Positions 25,630-34,768 of a DNA stretch of 64,000 bases are shown piece by piece. Origin of the DNA: Archangium sp. Lineage in GTDB: Bacteria > Myxococcota > Myxococcia > Myxococcales > Myxococcaceae. The position numbers and the translations under genes were made by a program. The stretch spans positions 1-64,000 of the forward strand of contig JAUXRX010000057.1 in the NCBI GenBank assembly GCA_030681645.1, written 5' to 3'. The notes beneath the pieces are model-generated. The model was not told the DNA's origin and did not search any database. It worked only from the letters and a program-made list of their open reading frames with translations. Position 1 is the stretch's first letter, and every line of letters starts with the position of its first letter.

Positions 25630-28600
25630 GTCGCAAGACCCTCGTCACGCGGATCGCCGCCGTCGTCCTCGTCGCCGGTTGTGCCGTCGAACAGAAGCCG
25701 CTCAACCGCGTTCAGCCGAACTACTTCGACAAGACGTTCTTCGTCGGCCAGGACTTCCAGGGCGTGAAGGATGACCCCGAGTTCTACAGCCAGTCGACGC
25801 TCGTCGACGTCGGCTACGGCGCCGGGCAGGACGGGCTCTTCACCAGCACCTACGCGCAGCCGCTCTCGCGGGTGAAGTGGCAGGTCACCGAGACCCTGCT
25901 GATCGCCCGGCTCGCCTACGAGCGGGTGAAGGACTCCGACGGCAAGGGCATCGGCAAGGCCACCAACGACGGCATCGTGGTCGCCGCGTACCCGATCACC
26001 AGCCACTTCGACATCCGCCGCCAGTACAACCCGTCGACCGGCGAAGAGATGAACGTGATCGAAGAGAACACGGTCGATCGCCCGTGGTTCGAGCGCCAGT
26101 TCATGCGCGTCGACTGGTCGTCGAACCAGTCCACCGACAACTACGAGTTCGACACCCTCTCGCAGATGGGCGTCTACGGCGGCGTCGTCTACACGCCGCT
26201 GGCCTACGCGGTCACCGACCCGGCCGACGAAGACGCGCCGCACATCGACACCGCCAACGGCTACCTCGACGTCACCAACAAGGCGTTCGCCCGCCCCGAG
26301 ATGGTGACCATCGAGCAGTGGGGCTTCACCTTCCCGGCCTGCTTCCTCGACGCCGACATCGGCGGCGGCGGCTCGCCCACCACCCAGTGCTCGCCCATCG
26401 AGCTCACCATTCGCAACTCGTTCCGCAAGGTGCCTGACAACGACTACGAGCCGTCCGACTGGGACGGCTACCGCTTCCAGGCGTTCGGCGCCTTCACCAC
26501 GGACCGCAAGGGCTACGCGCGCGAGTACGGCATGACCGACACCCAGTGGCACCGCTTCATCAACCGCTACAACCTCTGGGAGCGCAGCCACTTCTACGAG
26601 AACAAGGACACGATGACGGGCGCCGTCTCGTGCTTCACCCCGGGCACCACCCCGCTGGGCGCAGACCCCCACCGCGACGTGAACGACGACGGCACCGAAG
26701 ACGAGTGCGCGGCGGTCGGCGGCGGCTCGCGCTGCGACACCTTCAGCCAGAAGTGCACCCTGCCCTACCGTGAGCGCACCGTGAAGCCGGTGGCCTGGTA
26801 CTACACCGAGGGCAGCAACCCCGACTTCTTCGACGCGACCCGCGACGCCACCCACGAGTGGGACGTCGCGCTGCGCAGCTCGATCCAGGCCGCCCGCTAC
26901 ACCGAGTGCGTGCGCACCCGCGGCGTCGGCTGCCTCGAGAGCAACCCGATGTACTTCGGCCAGCAGGACGACAACCAGGACGCCATCTGGCTCGCCAAGG
27001 AAGTCGACGACTGCCGCGCGGGCCTCTACGCCGCCAACCAGGACTGCAACAGCCTCGCTGACACCCTCGGCTCCGACCGCGGCATGTCGGCGGGCGTGAT
27101 CGCCCTGGCCAAGATGGACGAAGCGGTGGTGCTCTGCCACAGCCCCGTCGAGCTGAACGACCCCGCCGCCTGTGGCGGGCCCCGCCTGCCGGCGACCCTC
27201 ACGTCCGCGCTCTGCTTCTCGGCGCGCCTCGAGGGCAACGACGCCGTCACCACCGAGTGCCGCAAGGCGCTGCAGGTGCGCAAGGGCGACCTCCGCTACC
27301 ACGCGGTCAACACCATCGTCAGCCCGCAGACCCCCTCGCCCTGGGGCATCATGGTCGACGCGTGCGATCCGCTCACCGGTGAGAAGGTGTCGGCGAGCAT
27401 CAACGTCTGGTCGCACGTCACCGACCTCTGGAGCCAGGGCGTCGTCGACACCGCCCGCTACATCAAGGGCGAGTTCACCACCGCCGACGTCACCGAAGGC
27501 ACGTTCATCCGCGACTGGGCGGGCGCGGCCGAGGCGGCCAGCACCGGCGGCTCGCTGCAGAAGATCGCGCCTGACGACCAGCAGAAAATGCTCGCCGAGG
27601 CGCTCGGCGCCACCGACATCGAGCACCTCAAGCTGACGCTCGAGAGCGTGAAGCGGAGCCCCGCCTTCGCCAAGGCGAAGAGCCTGCGCAAGGAAATGTC
27701 CGAGGTGCGCTTCGACGCGAAGCAGGCGAGCACCACCCGCGCCATCTACGACGCCCGCCGCAAGCGCGCGCTCGACAGCCCCACCGAGGCCGCCCTCACC
27801 ACCCGCACCATGCAGCAGCTCGCGGGCAACGCCTCGCAGCTCGACACCGGCGGCATGCTGGCCCTCTCGTCGCCCCTGCGCGGCGCGAACCCCACCCTGG
27901 CGCGCGAGCTGAACCAGGCGCGCGAGCTGGCGCTGGCCGAGCGCGGCGCGTGCATCATGCACGAGGCCCCCGCCCCGCTGGGCATCGCGGATCTCGCCAA
28001 CGTGCTCGAGGCGAAGTTCGGCCCCTTCAACCCCATGGCCAGCAAGGCCGACCAGGCGCTCCACGGTGAGCGCGCGCGCAAGTACATCGCGCAGCGGGCG
28101 CACTACGCGGTGATCACGCACGAGATGGGTCACTCCATCGCGCTGCGCCACAACTTCGTCAGCTCGGCCGACGCGTGGAACTTCCGCCCGCAGTACTGGC
28201 AGCTGCGCACCGACAACGGCACCAACACCAGCGCGTGCACGACCGTCGACCCCACCGGCAGCTGCGTGGGCCCGCGTTCGCTCGACACCGTCAACGCGAA
28301 CGAGAGGGCCAACCTCATCTCGATGTTCATGCAGTCGTCGACGATGGACTACGCCGGTGAGAGCACGCAGGACCTGCTCGGCCTGGGCGCCTACGACTTC
28401 GCCGCGGCGCGCATGTTCTACGGCGACGTGGCCGCGGTGATCGACGACCCGCAGATGCGCGCGGGCTCGCCCAAGGCGATGGGCGCGCTGGGCAAGATCG
28501 ACAACTTCGGCGGCATCCTCGGCATGAGCTTCGAGGTCGGCGACGAGGGCGGCGACACCAACCCCATTCACTACACCCGGCTGCAGGAGACGTTCGGGAT

Positions 28601-30347
28601 GATCCGCGACTGCAAGACCATCGACCCGGGCCAGTTCCGCCCCGCGACCTGGAACGACGACACGATGGGCATCTGGAACCCCACCGTCGACGGCCTGATC
28701 GTCCAGGTCGGTGGCGCGTACAGCAAGTGCCGCCAGATGCCGGTGGACTACATCAACTGGGATCTCCTGCGCGCCGCGCGGCCCAACGAGGCGGCCAACG
28801 TTCGCTCGCCGAAGGTGATCGACCCGTTCAGCCGGGTGCGCTTCCCCTACGGCTTCGCCACCGATCGCTGGGCGGACCTCGGCAACCTCTCGGTCTACCG
28901 CCACGACAACGGGGCTGACCCCTACGAGCTGTTCGACTTCCTGATCACCCAGCAGGAGGTGAACCACATCTTCGACAACTACCGCCGCAACCGGCAGACC
29001 TTCTCGGTGCGCGTGGCGTCGGGCCGCACGCTGGGCCGCTACAACGAGAAGCTGCGTGACGCCGCCAAGGGCATGGGCCTCATCGCGAACATCTACAAGG
29101 ACTTCGCGGTCGACCAGGGCTACGACTACGACTCGCTCTGGCCGTACCTGGGCACCCTGCTCTTCAGCGACAACCTGCTCGCGTCGGGGCTCGGCTTCGA
29201 TCACTTCGCCCGCCAGTTGGCGCGCCCGCAGGCGGGGCCGCACAGCCTCGAGGCCGGCGTGCTCCGCTCGACGCTCGACACCGCCGGCAACCCCAGCGAT
29301 CCGGTCGTCACCATTCCCAACGGGGCCACGGGCTACTTCGGCAACGTCACCTTCGGCGGCCGCCCGATGGAGAACGCGCTGTCCGAGACCAACGGCGAGT
29401 ACGACAGCGAGTTCACGATCAACGTGGGCAGCTACTACGACAAGGCGTGGGCCCCGATGCTGATGACGGAGTCGGTGGACAACTTCATCAGCGACAGCCG
29501 CCGCGACTTCCTGGACGGCCGGTACCGCGCGGTGTCGATGGCTGACCTGTTCCCCGAGGGGTACCGCCGCTGGCTGGGCAACAACCTCACCGGCGACGTG
29601 GCCCTCAAGGGTTCACGGCTGGCGGCGACGGGCGGCAGGCCTTCCGTCGAGGACGGGTTCCCGTCGCAGGGCATCGGCTACATCTCGTGGTGGAAGCCGA
29701 GCCCGGAGATCTGCTTCCAGTCGCAGAGCTCGCTCGACTGTGGCGTCACCCCCGCGAACAGCATCGTGGTCGACCCGCAGGTGGGGTGGGAGCAGCAGAA
29801 GTTCCTGATCGCGATGACCCTGATGTACCTGCCTGAGAACGCGCAGCAGGGCTGGCTCGATCAGATGAACATCTGGGAGCTGGGCGCGGACACCGATCCG
29901 GGCTTCCGCAACCGCCTCGAGCTCCACCTCCCCGAGGGCAAGACGTACATCGCCAAGACGTTCGGCCGCGAGGTCATCTTCGGCAAGACGGTGCAGAAGG
30001 GCGTGGGCGCGCGCATGCTGGAGTACGCCAACGAGCTGGTCGAGCAGGCGTACGTCACCGACCCGGGCCCCGACCTCGACGGCGACACCGTGCCGGACTG
30101 GACCACCCCCCGGGTCGCGGGCGGCAAGGCGATCATCAAGTTCGACCCGTCGATCGACTCGATCCTCCCGTCGGGCGCGGTCAGCTCGGGCCGGCCGGGC
30201 TGCGATGCCACCGACAACAGCCAGTGCACCTGCTCGTCGAACCGGGCGTGCTTGCTGCTGCAGAAGTACACCGAGCTGCCGTTCTTCATGCGCCAGGCGA
30301 TGAGGGACTACGGGCTCGCCAGCCCGAGCATGAAGGGCATTTACTGA
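25626..30347 (+). CDS. giant zinc metalloprotease lipoprotein
   Basis: A 1573-residue protein with a lipobox (VVLVAGC) at Cys19. The zinc site is HEMGHSIALRH (His832, Glu833, His836), with a Met-turn-like SSTMDYAGE downstream, as in metzincin-type proteases with the extended HExxHxxxxxH motif. The region before the site is very long, with many Cys and Trp/Tyr-rich segments and an Asp-rich patch (DVNDDGTEDEC) that may bind calcium. The architecture resembles zinc-dependent metalloprotease lipoproteins annotated in myxobacteria, perhaps used on prey. It is coupled to the beta-barrel gene upstream. The plus-strand frame is uninterrupted; long opposite frames are shadows. Confidence 0.85.
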   Translation: MSRKTLVTRIAAVVLVAGCAVEQKPLNRVQPNYFDKTFFVGQDFQGVKDDPEFYSQSTLVDVGYGAGQDGLFTSTYAQPLSRVKWQVTETLLIARLAYERVKDSDGKGIGKATNDGIVVAAYPITSHFDIRRQYNPSTGEEMNVIEENTVDRPWFERQFMRVDWSSNQSTDNYEFDTLSQMGVYGGVVYTPLAYAVTDPADEDAPHIDTANGYLDVTNKAFARPEMVTIEQWGFTFPACFLDADIGGGGSPTTQCSPIELTIRNSFRKVPDNDYEPSDWDGYRFQAFGAFTTDRKGYAREYGMTDTQWHRFINRYNLWERSHFYENKDTMTGAVSCFTPGTTPLGADPHRDVNDDGTEDECAAVGGGSRCDTFSQKCTLPYRERTVKPVAWYYTEGSNPDFFDATRDATHEWDVALRSSIQAARYTECVRTRGVGCLESNPMYFGQQDDNQDAIWLAKEVDDCRAGLYAANQDCNSLADTLGSDRGMSAGVIALAKMDEAVVLCHSPVELNDPAACGGPRLPATLTSALCFSARLEGNDAVTTECRKALQVRKGDLRYHAVNTIVSPQTPSPWGIMVDACDPLTGEKVSASINVWSHVTDLWSQGVVDTARYIKGEFTTADVTEGTFIRDWAGAAEAASTGGSLQKIAPDDQQKMLAEALGATDIEHLKLTLESVKRSPAFAKAKSLRKEMSEVRFDAKQASTTRAIYDARRKRALDSPTEAALTTRTMQQLAGNASQLDTGGMLALSSPLRGANPTLARELNQARELALAERGACIMHEAPAPLGIADLANVLEAKFGPFNPMASKADQALHGERARKYIAQRAHYAVITHEMGHSIALRHNFVSSADAWNFRPQYWQLRTDNGTNTSACTTVDPTGSCVGPRSLDTVNANERANLISMFMQSSTMDYAGESTQDLLGLGAYDFAAARMFYGDVAAVIDDPQMRAGSPKAMGALGKIDNFGGILGMSFEVGDEGGDTNPIHYTRLQETFGMIRDCKTIDPGQFRPATWNDDTMGIWNPTVDGLIVQVGGAYSKCRQMPVDYINWDLLRAARPNEAANVRSPKVIDPFSRVRFPYGFATDRWADLGNLSVYRHDNGADPYELFDFLITQQEVNHIFDNYRRNRQTFSVRVASGRTLGRYNEKLRDAAKGMGLIANIYKDFAVDQGYDYDSLWPYLGTLLFSDNLLASGLGFDHFARQLARPQAGPHSLEAGVLRSTLDTAGNPSDPVVTIPNGATGYFGNVTFGGRPMENALSETNGEYDSEFTINVGSYYDKAWAPMLMTESVDNFISDSRRDFLDGRYRAVSMADLFPEGYRRWLGNNLTGDVALKGSRLAATGGRPSVEDGFPSQGIGYISWWKPSPEICFQSQSSLDCGVTPANSIVVDPQVGWEQQKFLIAMTLMYLPENAQQGWLDQMNIWELGADTDPGFRNRLELHLPEGKTYIAKTFGREVIFGKTVQKGVGARMLEYANELVEQAYVTDPGPDLDGDTVPDWTTPRVAGGKAIIKFDPSIDSILPSGAVSSGRPGCDATDNSQCTCSSNRACLLLQKYTELPFFMRQAMRDYGLASPSMKGIY

Positions 30348-30357
30348 GTGACTGGTG

Positions 30358-30400
30358 CTCCCTCTCCCTGCGCAGCGGGGAGAGGGTTGGGGTGAGGGGC
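30358..30400. repeat. family B dispersed repeat
   Basis: CCCTCTCCCTGCGCAGCGGG continues as GAGAGGGTTGGGGTGAGGGG, a full copy of the element, right after the protease gene. Confidence 0.75.
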
Positions 30401-30545
30401 TGATTCGGAGTCGGAGCCGGAGCCGGGGTCGGAGCCGGGGTCGGAGCCGGAGTCGGAGTCGGGGTAGTCGGTGTCGGTGTCGGGGTCGGCGACGGGATCG
30501 GGATCGGGATCGGTTTCGCGATCGGGTACGGCCGCGGATGCGGTT
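30401..30545. repeat. degenerate hexamer array (GGAGTC/GGAGCC/GGGGTC units)
   Basis: The region is made of GGAGTC, GGAGCC, GGGGTC and GATCGG-like six-base units, in the opposite sense to the array at 1-240. Frames through it give only Arg/Ser or Arg/Pro text. No gene is supported here. Confidence 0.75.
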
Positions 30546-30618
30546 CACGCCCAACGGGTTCGCGTTCGGAGTCTGCGAAGCTGGTGGACGATTTGCGTCG
30601 CGGCGTAACCTCGCCACG

Positions 30619-30828
30619 TGCCCCAGACGAAGCCCACGATCGAACGACTCAGGGCGCGATTCGAGGCGCTTGCTTTCGGCGTCGGTGTACCAGAAGCCGC
30701 TGGCGCCCCCCGCAGGCGAGATTCAAGTCTCCGACGCGTGGGTGTTTCTGTATCCCAGGGGGGAAGTGGGCCGTGAGAGTCACGCCACACGGAGGACCTC
30801 ACTGGGTGCGTCACGCGCGACGATGAAT
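30619..30828 (+). pseudogene. possible decayed small gene with two frameshifts
   Basis: Three frames in turn give plausible protein text: VPQTKPTIERLRARFEALAF, then GEIQVSDAWVFLYPRG, then KWAVRVTPHGGPHWVRHARR and a stop. Two single-base shifts, one at a run of six G near 30757-30762, would join them. It may be a broken gene or sequence error. No family recognised. Otherwise I see no gene in 30546-30840. Confidence 0.25.
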
Positions 30829-30840
30829 CGGTGGGCGCCA

Positions 30841-31095
30841 TCAGAGGGAGCGCAGCGCGACGCCGATGATGCGGTCGAGGATGGCGGCGACCGCAGTGCG
30901 CGAGAGCCCCAACGATTCGGCTTGCGCCAGCAGACGCGCTCTCAGCTCGGTCTCGCGCGCGGGGTCGATGCGCTCGACGCCGTTCGCCTGCTTCCATGCC
31001 CAGATCTCGTCGACCACAGAGGCCCTTCGCGCGAGGAGACGGATCAGCTCGGCGTCCAGCTCGTCGAGCTGAGCTCGCTTCTCCTTCAGGCTCAC
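30841..31095 (-). CDS. chorismate mutase (AroQ-type)
   Basis: An 84-residue all-helical protein: SLKEKRAQLDELDAELIRLLARRASVVDEIWAWK, then RIDPARETELRARLLAQAE, then a last helix. The Arg and Lys positions (Arg in the first helix, RRASVVDEIWAWK, the RETEL motif) match monofunctional AroQ mutases, which turn chorismate into prephenate. It starts with a GTG that overlaps the stop of the U32 peptidase-family gene (GTGA). This coupling is striking because prephenate is known to be needed by U32-family RNA hydroxylases. Confidence 0.85.
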   Translation of the reverse strand: MSLKEKRAQLDELDAELIRLLARRASVVDEIWAWKQANGVERIDPARETELRARLLAQAESLGLSRTAVAAILDRIIGVALRSL

Positions 31096-33758
31096 GGGGA
31101 GAGCGTCCTCATCGTGCCCGCCGTCACGCCGAACTGCTCGTGCGCCTCGAGCCTCGTGTTCAGCTCGGCCGGACTGCACTTGCCCTGCAGCACGTCCTGC
31201 CAGGCCGCCAGCACCGACGCACAGGTCGCCTGGTCTTCCCAGACGAACTCGACCCGGTAGCGCTTGACGCCTGCCTTCAGCAGACGCGGCACCGCCTTCG
31301 CCGCGCTCTGCGCCTGCGCGTTGAACACCGTGTTGCGGCAGCCGATGTCCACCACCACCGGGTGACGGCGCCCTTCCCTGTCCTGCAACGCGATCTGCTG
31401 CTTCTCGCAGGGCCTCCCGCAGGTACGGAAGTCGCGGCCCTGGGAGATCGTGTGCGCGTACACGCAGTGCTCGGTGTGGAAGGTCGCGATGTGGTGGTGC
31501 ACTGCCACGGTGAGCCGCTCCGCCGGCAGCGCAGCCAGCATCTCGTGCAGCTGCGCTTCGTCGAGATCGTGCGCCGCCGTCAGCGTGTCGCAGCCCAGCG
31601 CCAGCAGGTGCCGCGCCGTCACCGAGTTCGTCACGTTGAGCGAGAAGTCGCCGTGCACCAGCGGGCCGTCGATGGCGGTCGAGCGCGAGAAGTGGATGAG
31701 GCCTCCCCAGTGCCGCACCAGCACCGCGTCGGGCCGGAGCTTCTCGATGCGCCGATCGATGCCGTCTTCGCCCGGCTTCTGCACCCGGGTGGTCGCGATC
31801 ACCACGTGCAGCCCTGCCGCGCGCGCCCGATCGACGGCCTTCTCCAGGCCGATCAGCTCCATCCAGTCGAGCTCGACCTCCTTCAGCCCGGCCGCGATCA
31901 CCGCCTCGAGCTGCCCTGCCGTCCGCACCAGCGGAATCAGCTTCGGCTCGGCCGGCGCAATCCACGGACGGCGCGCGGGCAAGGCCGCCGCTTGCGCCGC
32001 CAGCTGCGCTGCGACCGGTACAGGGGAGATCACGTGGCGGGCGGCCGCGAGCACCTTCGGCTCCAGCTCCGCCACGATCGTGCGGCGCAGGGCCTTGAGC
32101 GCCGAGACCGGAAGGTGAAGGCCTGCTCCGAGCCCTTCGAGTGAGACCTCCGCCAGCTTGAAGGGCGTACCGCCGAAGGCACCGAGCTTCTCCGACAACA
32201 CCTCGACCCCGAGCCCCCCGTTCACCCCGAGCACAGTCGAGGGGGCACTGCTCGCGGTGAGCAGCGCCTCGGTCTTCCCACTCACCGTCACGCCACGCCC
32301 CACGTTGCCCAGCGCCGTGGCCACGACGGCGAGCGATTCACCGGCCGTGCCGGACACCGCGAGCTTCACCGGAATGTGGCCCAGCGAACCGCGCATGCCC
32401 TCGTCGACCGCGGCCTTCGCGTCAGCCGTCAGCCGCGGATCGCTCGAGAGCCACACCTTGTCGCCCCCCTGCACCTTCGACAGATCGGGGCCCGGCTTGC
32501 CGAAGCGCAGCCACCAGCCGTGCGGCGCCGCCTCCACTCCGAAGATCGGGCCACCCGGCTCTTCGTCCTGAGGACGGCCCGTGTCGAAGCCCACGCCGCA
32601 GCCGGGGACCGGTTCGGGCAGCTCCAGCGGCACACCGCGGCTGTCTTCGGGGCTCGAGCCGCCGATCACCGGCAGCGCCACCTTCGTCGCTCCGACGGAC
32701 TGGCCCAGCTTGTCGATCGCCACTCCGCCCGTCGCCACTCTCTGCGCGCGGCGAATGCGCACCGCGCCGGACTTCACCTCGACCACTTCACCGAGCAGCG
32801 CGCCGCGGTTCTTGGGGAAGCGGCCCTCGACCAGGCTCTGGTGATCAGCGCCGCCCAGGAACCCATCGGAGAAGCCGCGCGAGTAGGCCACTGCCATGCG
32901 CCCGAGATCGCGCTGGAGCTGCTGTTGCGCTCCGGCCGATTTTTCCTGCTGCGTCGCGATCGCGTCGCGCCAGCGCTTGTAGCCCTCGACCGCCGAGAGC
33001 ACGTACGCCGGGCCCTTGAGCCGCCCCTCGATCTTGAGGCTCGCCACGCCGATGTCCGACAGCTCCGAGACCGCGCGCGCTCCCGCCAGATCCATCGGGC
33101 TGAGGAGGTAGGCCACGTCGCCCAGCTCCCGCACCTGGCCGTCGACCACCAGCTGGTAGGGCAACCGGCACGACTGCGCGCACTGGCCCCGGTTGGCCGA
33201 GCGCCCACCCCAGGCCTCCGAGGTGAGGCACTGGCCGCTCCACGCCATGCACAGGGCGCCGTGAATGAAGACCTCGAGCTGCAGCGGCGTGCCGTTCGCG
33301 AAGGTGCGGATCTCGTCCACCGACAGCTCGCGCGGCACCACCACCCGCGTGGCGCCCAGCTGCTGCGCGAAGGCCGCGCCCTCGGGGCTCGAGATGGTCA
33401 TCTGCGTCGAGGCGTGCACCTCGAGCGTCGGTGCCACCGCGCGCGCCAGCAACGCCACCGCGGGATCCTGCACGATGATCGCGTCGACGCCGGCCGCCGC
33501 GCACGCGCGCAACACCGACTCGGCGAACGCCAGCTCGTGCTCGAACACCAGCGTGTTGAGGGTGACGTAGGCGCGCACGCCCGCGCGGTGAATGCCGTCG
33601 ACCAGCTCGGGCAACCGCTCGACCGAGAAGTTGGTGGCGCGGGCACGCGCGTTCATGCCGCCGTCGAGCCCGAAGTACACCGCGTCGGCACCCGCGGCGA
33701 GCGCGGCCGCCAGGCTCTCGTCATCACCCGCCGGCGCGAGGATCTCAGGGACCTGCAT
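31092..33758 (-). CDS. U32 peptidase-family protein, probable RNA hydroxylase (RlhA/TrhP-like)
   Basis: An 888-residue U32 protein with the N-terminal TIM-barrel-like domain (ILAPAGDDESLAAALAAGADAVYFGL, EVHASTQM, RVVVPRELSVDEI, HGALCMAWSGQCLTSEAWGG, RGQCAQSCRLPY), carrying the Cys set of the family. A long middle part includes DUF3656-type strands, and a second Cys group lies near the end (TEHCVYAH, CGRPCEKQQ). E. coli RlhA (23S rRNA C2501) and TrhP (tRNA U34) are U32 members that hydroxylate RNA. Length and two Cys groups fit RlhA best, but this is inference. A family A-like sequence lies inside at 32219-32246. A chorismate mutase gene overlaps its stop. Confidence 0.85.
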   Translation of the reverse strand: MQVPEILAPAGDDESLAAALAAGADAVYFGLDGGMNARARATNFSVERLPELVDGIHRAGVRAYVTLNTLVFEHELAFAESVLRACAAAGVDAIIVQDPAVALLARAVAPTLEVHASTQMTISSPEGAAFAQQLGATRVVVPRELSVDEIRTFANGTPLQLEVFIHGALCMAWSGQCLTSEAWGGRSANRGQCAQSCRLPYQLVVDGQVRELGDVAYLLSPMDLAGARAVSELSDIGVASLKIEGRLKGPAYVLSAVEGYKRWRDAIATQQEKSAGAQQQLQRDLGRMAVAYSRGFSDGFLGGADHQSLVEGRFPKNRGALLGEVVEVKSGAVRIRRAQRVATGGVAIDKLGQSVGATKVALPVIGGSSPEDSRGVPLELPEPVPGCGVGFDTGRPQDEEPGGPIFGVEAAPHGWWLRFGKPGPDLSKVQGGDKVWLSSDPRLTADAKAAVDEGMRGSLGHIPVKLAVSGTAGESLAVVATALGNVGRGVTVSGKTEALLTASSAPSTVLGVNGGLGVEVLSEKLGAFGGTPFKLAEVSLEGLGAGLHLPVSALKALRRTIVAELEPKVLAAARHVISPVPVAAQLAAQAAALPARRPWIAPAEPKLIPLVRTAGQLEAVIAAGLKEVELDWMELIGLEKAVDRARAAGLHVVIATTRVQKPGEDGIDRRIEKLRPDAVLVRHWGGLIHFSRSTAIDGPLVHGDFSLNVTNSVTARHLLALGCDTLTAAHDLDEAQLHEMLAALPAERLTVAVHHHIATFHTEHCVYAHTISQGRDFRTCGRPCEKQQIALQDREGRRHPVVVDIGCRNTVFNAQAQSAAKAVPRLLKAGVKRYRVEFVWEDQATCASVLAAWQDVLQGKCSPAELNTRLEAHEQFGVTAGTMRTLSP
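32219..32246. repeat. family A-like repeat within U32 coding sequence
   Basis: GTTCACCCCGAGCACAGTCG continues as AGGGGG, closely matching the dispersed element. On the coding (minus) strand it gives APSTVLGVNG, nearly the same residues that the repeat gives elsewhere. Confidence 0.6.
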
Positions 33759-33766
33759 GCGCCCGG

Positions 33767-34663
33767 TCAGCGGCGCAGCCGCGCATCTTTGAGGCCCGAG
33801 ACGATCGCCACGTGATCGCCCACCGACAGCGCGTCGTAGAGCTTCACCACGTCTTCGTTCGAGTGCCGCACGCAGCCGTGGCTCACGTCTTCTCCGAGCT
33901 GCTTGTTGTTCGAGGTGCCATGCAGCTCTTCACCCGAGCGGCTGCCGTCGGACCAGGAGAGATCGAGGATGCGCGGCCCGAACACCGGCCCACCCCAGAG
34001 CCGCTGGCCCACCTCGAGCGAGGCGCGCTCGTCGAGCTTGGTGGTGACCTTCTTGTAGCCCTCGTCGGTCGAGGTCGCCTTCGCCCCCACCGCGTTGAGG
34101 AGGATCTTCTCGAGCTTGCCGCTCTTGTCGAAGAGGAAGGTGCGGTGCTCGTCCTTCAGCACCACCACGCGCACCGGCTTGCCCTCGAAGAACGGCAGGG
34201 GCACGTTCTTCGACTGGCCCTGCTGACCGGGCGCAGGGGCGAGCTGATCGAGCGCGCGCAGCGTGGCGGCGTCGACGATGCCGGTCGCCTTCACGTCGGG
34301 GAACATCTTCGAGGCGTTCACCTGGAAGTTCTTCACGGCCTTCGCCGACATCGCGCCGTAGCTGCCGTCCGCCGCGTTGGGCAGCGCGAAGCCCATGTCG
34401 GCCATCGCCTGCTGGAACTTCTTCACGCCCTCGCCTTTGGCTCCGACGGTGAGCGTTCCACCGGCCAGCACCGAGCCGAGCTGCGCGTCACCGGCGAAGC
34501 GCGGGTTGAGCATCGACGGGCCGGCTGACCTGCCACCGGGGCGGGTCGCGGGCGTCCACGCCGGGTTGGCGGCCTCGGTCTGCGGCGCGGCCGGCGGGTT
34601 CGGAGTCGAGGTGGTCGGAGTGGTAGCGACGGGGCCGGGGTTGCGGCCAATGGGAGCGGGCAT
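33767..34663 (-). CDS. L,D-transpeptidase (YkuD) with peptidoglycan-binding domain
   Basis: A 298-residue protein. The first 85 residues are Pro/Thr/Ala-rich and look disordered; then a PG_binding_1-like domain (GEGVKKFQQAMADMGFALP...GAMSAKAVKNFQ, about 100-150) and a YkuD catalytic domain ending in SHGCVRHSNEDV, with the catalytic His and Cys in HGCVR. YkuD enzymes make 3-3 crosslinks or attach proteins to peptidoglycan. There is no evident signal peptide with the start at 34663 (GAGG five bases upstream); a longer start at 34738 adds 25 residues with no clear signal either. Export route unclear. Confidence 0.85.
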   Translation of the reverse strand: MPAPIGRNPGPVATTPTTSTPNPPAAPQTEAANPAWTPATRPGGRSAGPSMLNPRFAGDAQLGSVLAGGTLTVGAKGEGVKKFQQAMADMGFALPNAADGSYGAMSAKAVKNFQVNASKMFPDVKATGIVDAATLRALDQLAPAPGQQGQSKNVPLPFFEGKPVRVVVLKDEHRTFLFDKSGKLEKILLNAVGAKATSTDEGYKKVTTKLDERASLEVGQRLWGGPVFGPRILDLSWSDGSRSGEELHGTSNNKQLGEDVSHGCVRHSNEDVVKLYDALSVGDHVAIVSGLKDARLRR

Positions 34664-34730
34664 GAGGACCTCAGTGAAGCATGGAATCGGAGCGGAGCCG
34701 TAGCAGCGGAACGGGGTGTGAAACAGCCCC

Positions 34731-34756
34731 CCGTTCATCCCGAGCGGAGTCGAGGG
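34731..34756. repeat. family A dispersed repeat
   Basis: GTTCATCCCGAGCGGAGTCG with AGGG lies in the gap between the transpeptidase gene and the next gene upstream. Confidence 0.7.
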
Positions 34757-34768
34757 ACGGCTTGAACC

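Noticed and set aside
25455..29243. 1262-residue open frame on the minus strand
   Set aside because: It lies opposite the metalloprotease and has no recognisable protein pattern; it is open only because of high GC in the third codon position.
30545..30997. 150-residue minus-strand open frame
   Set aside because: Arg/Pro/Ser-rich and overlaps the chorismate mutase in another frame; no motif.
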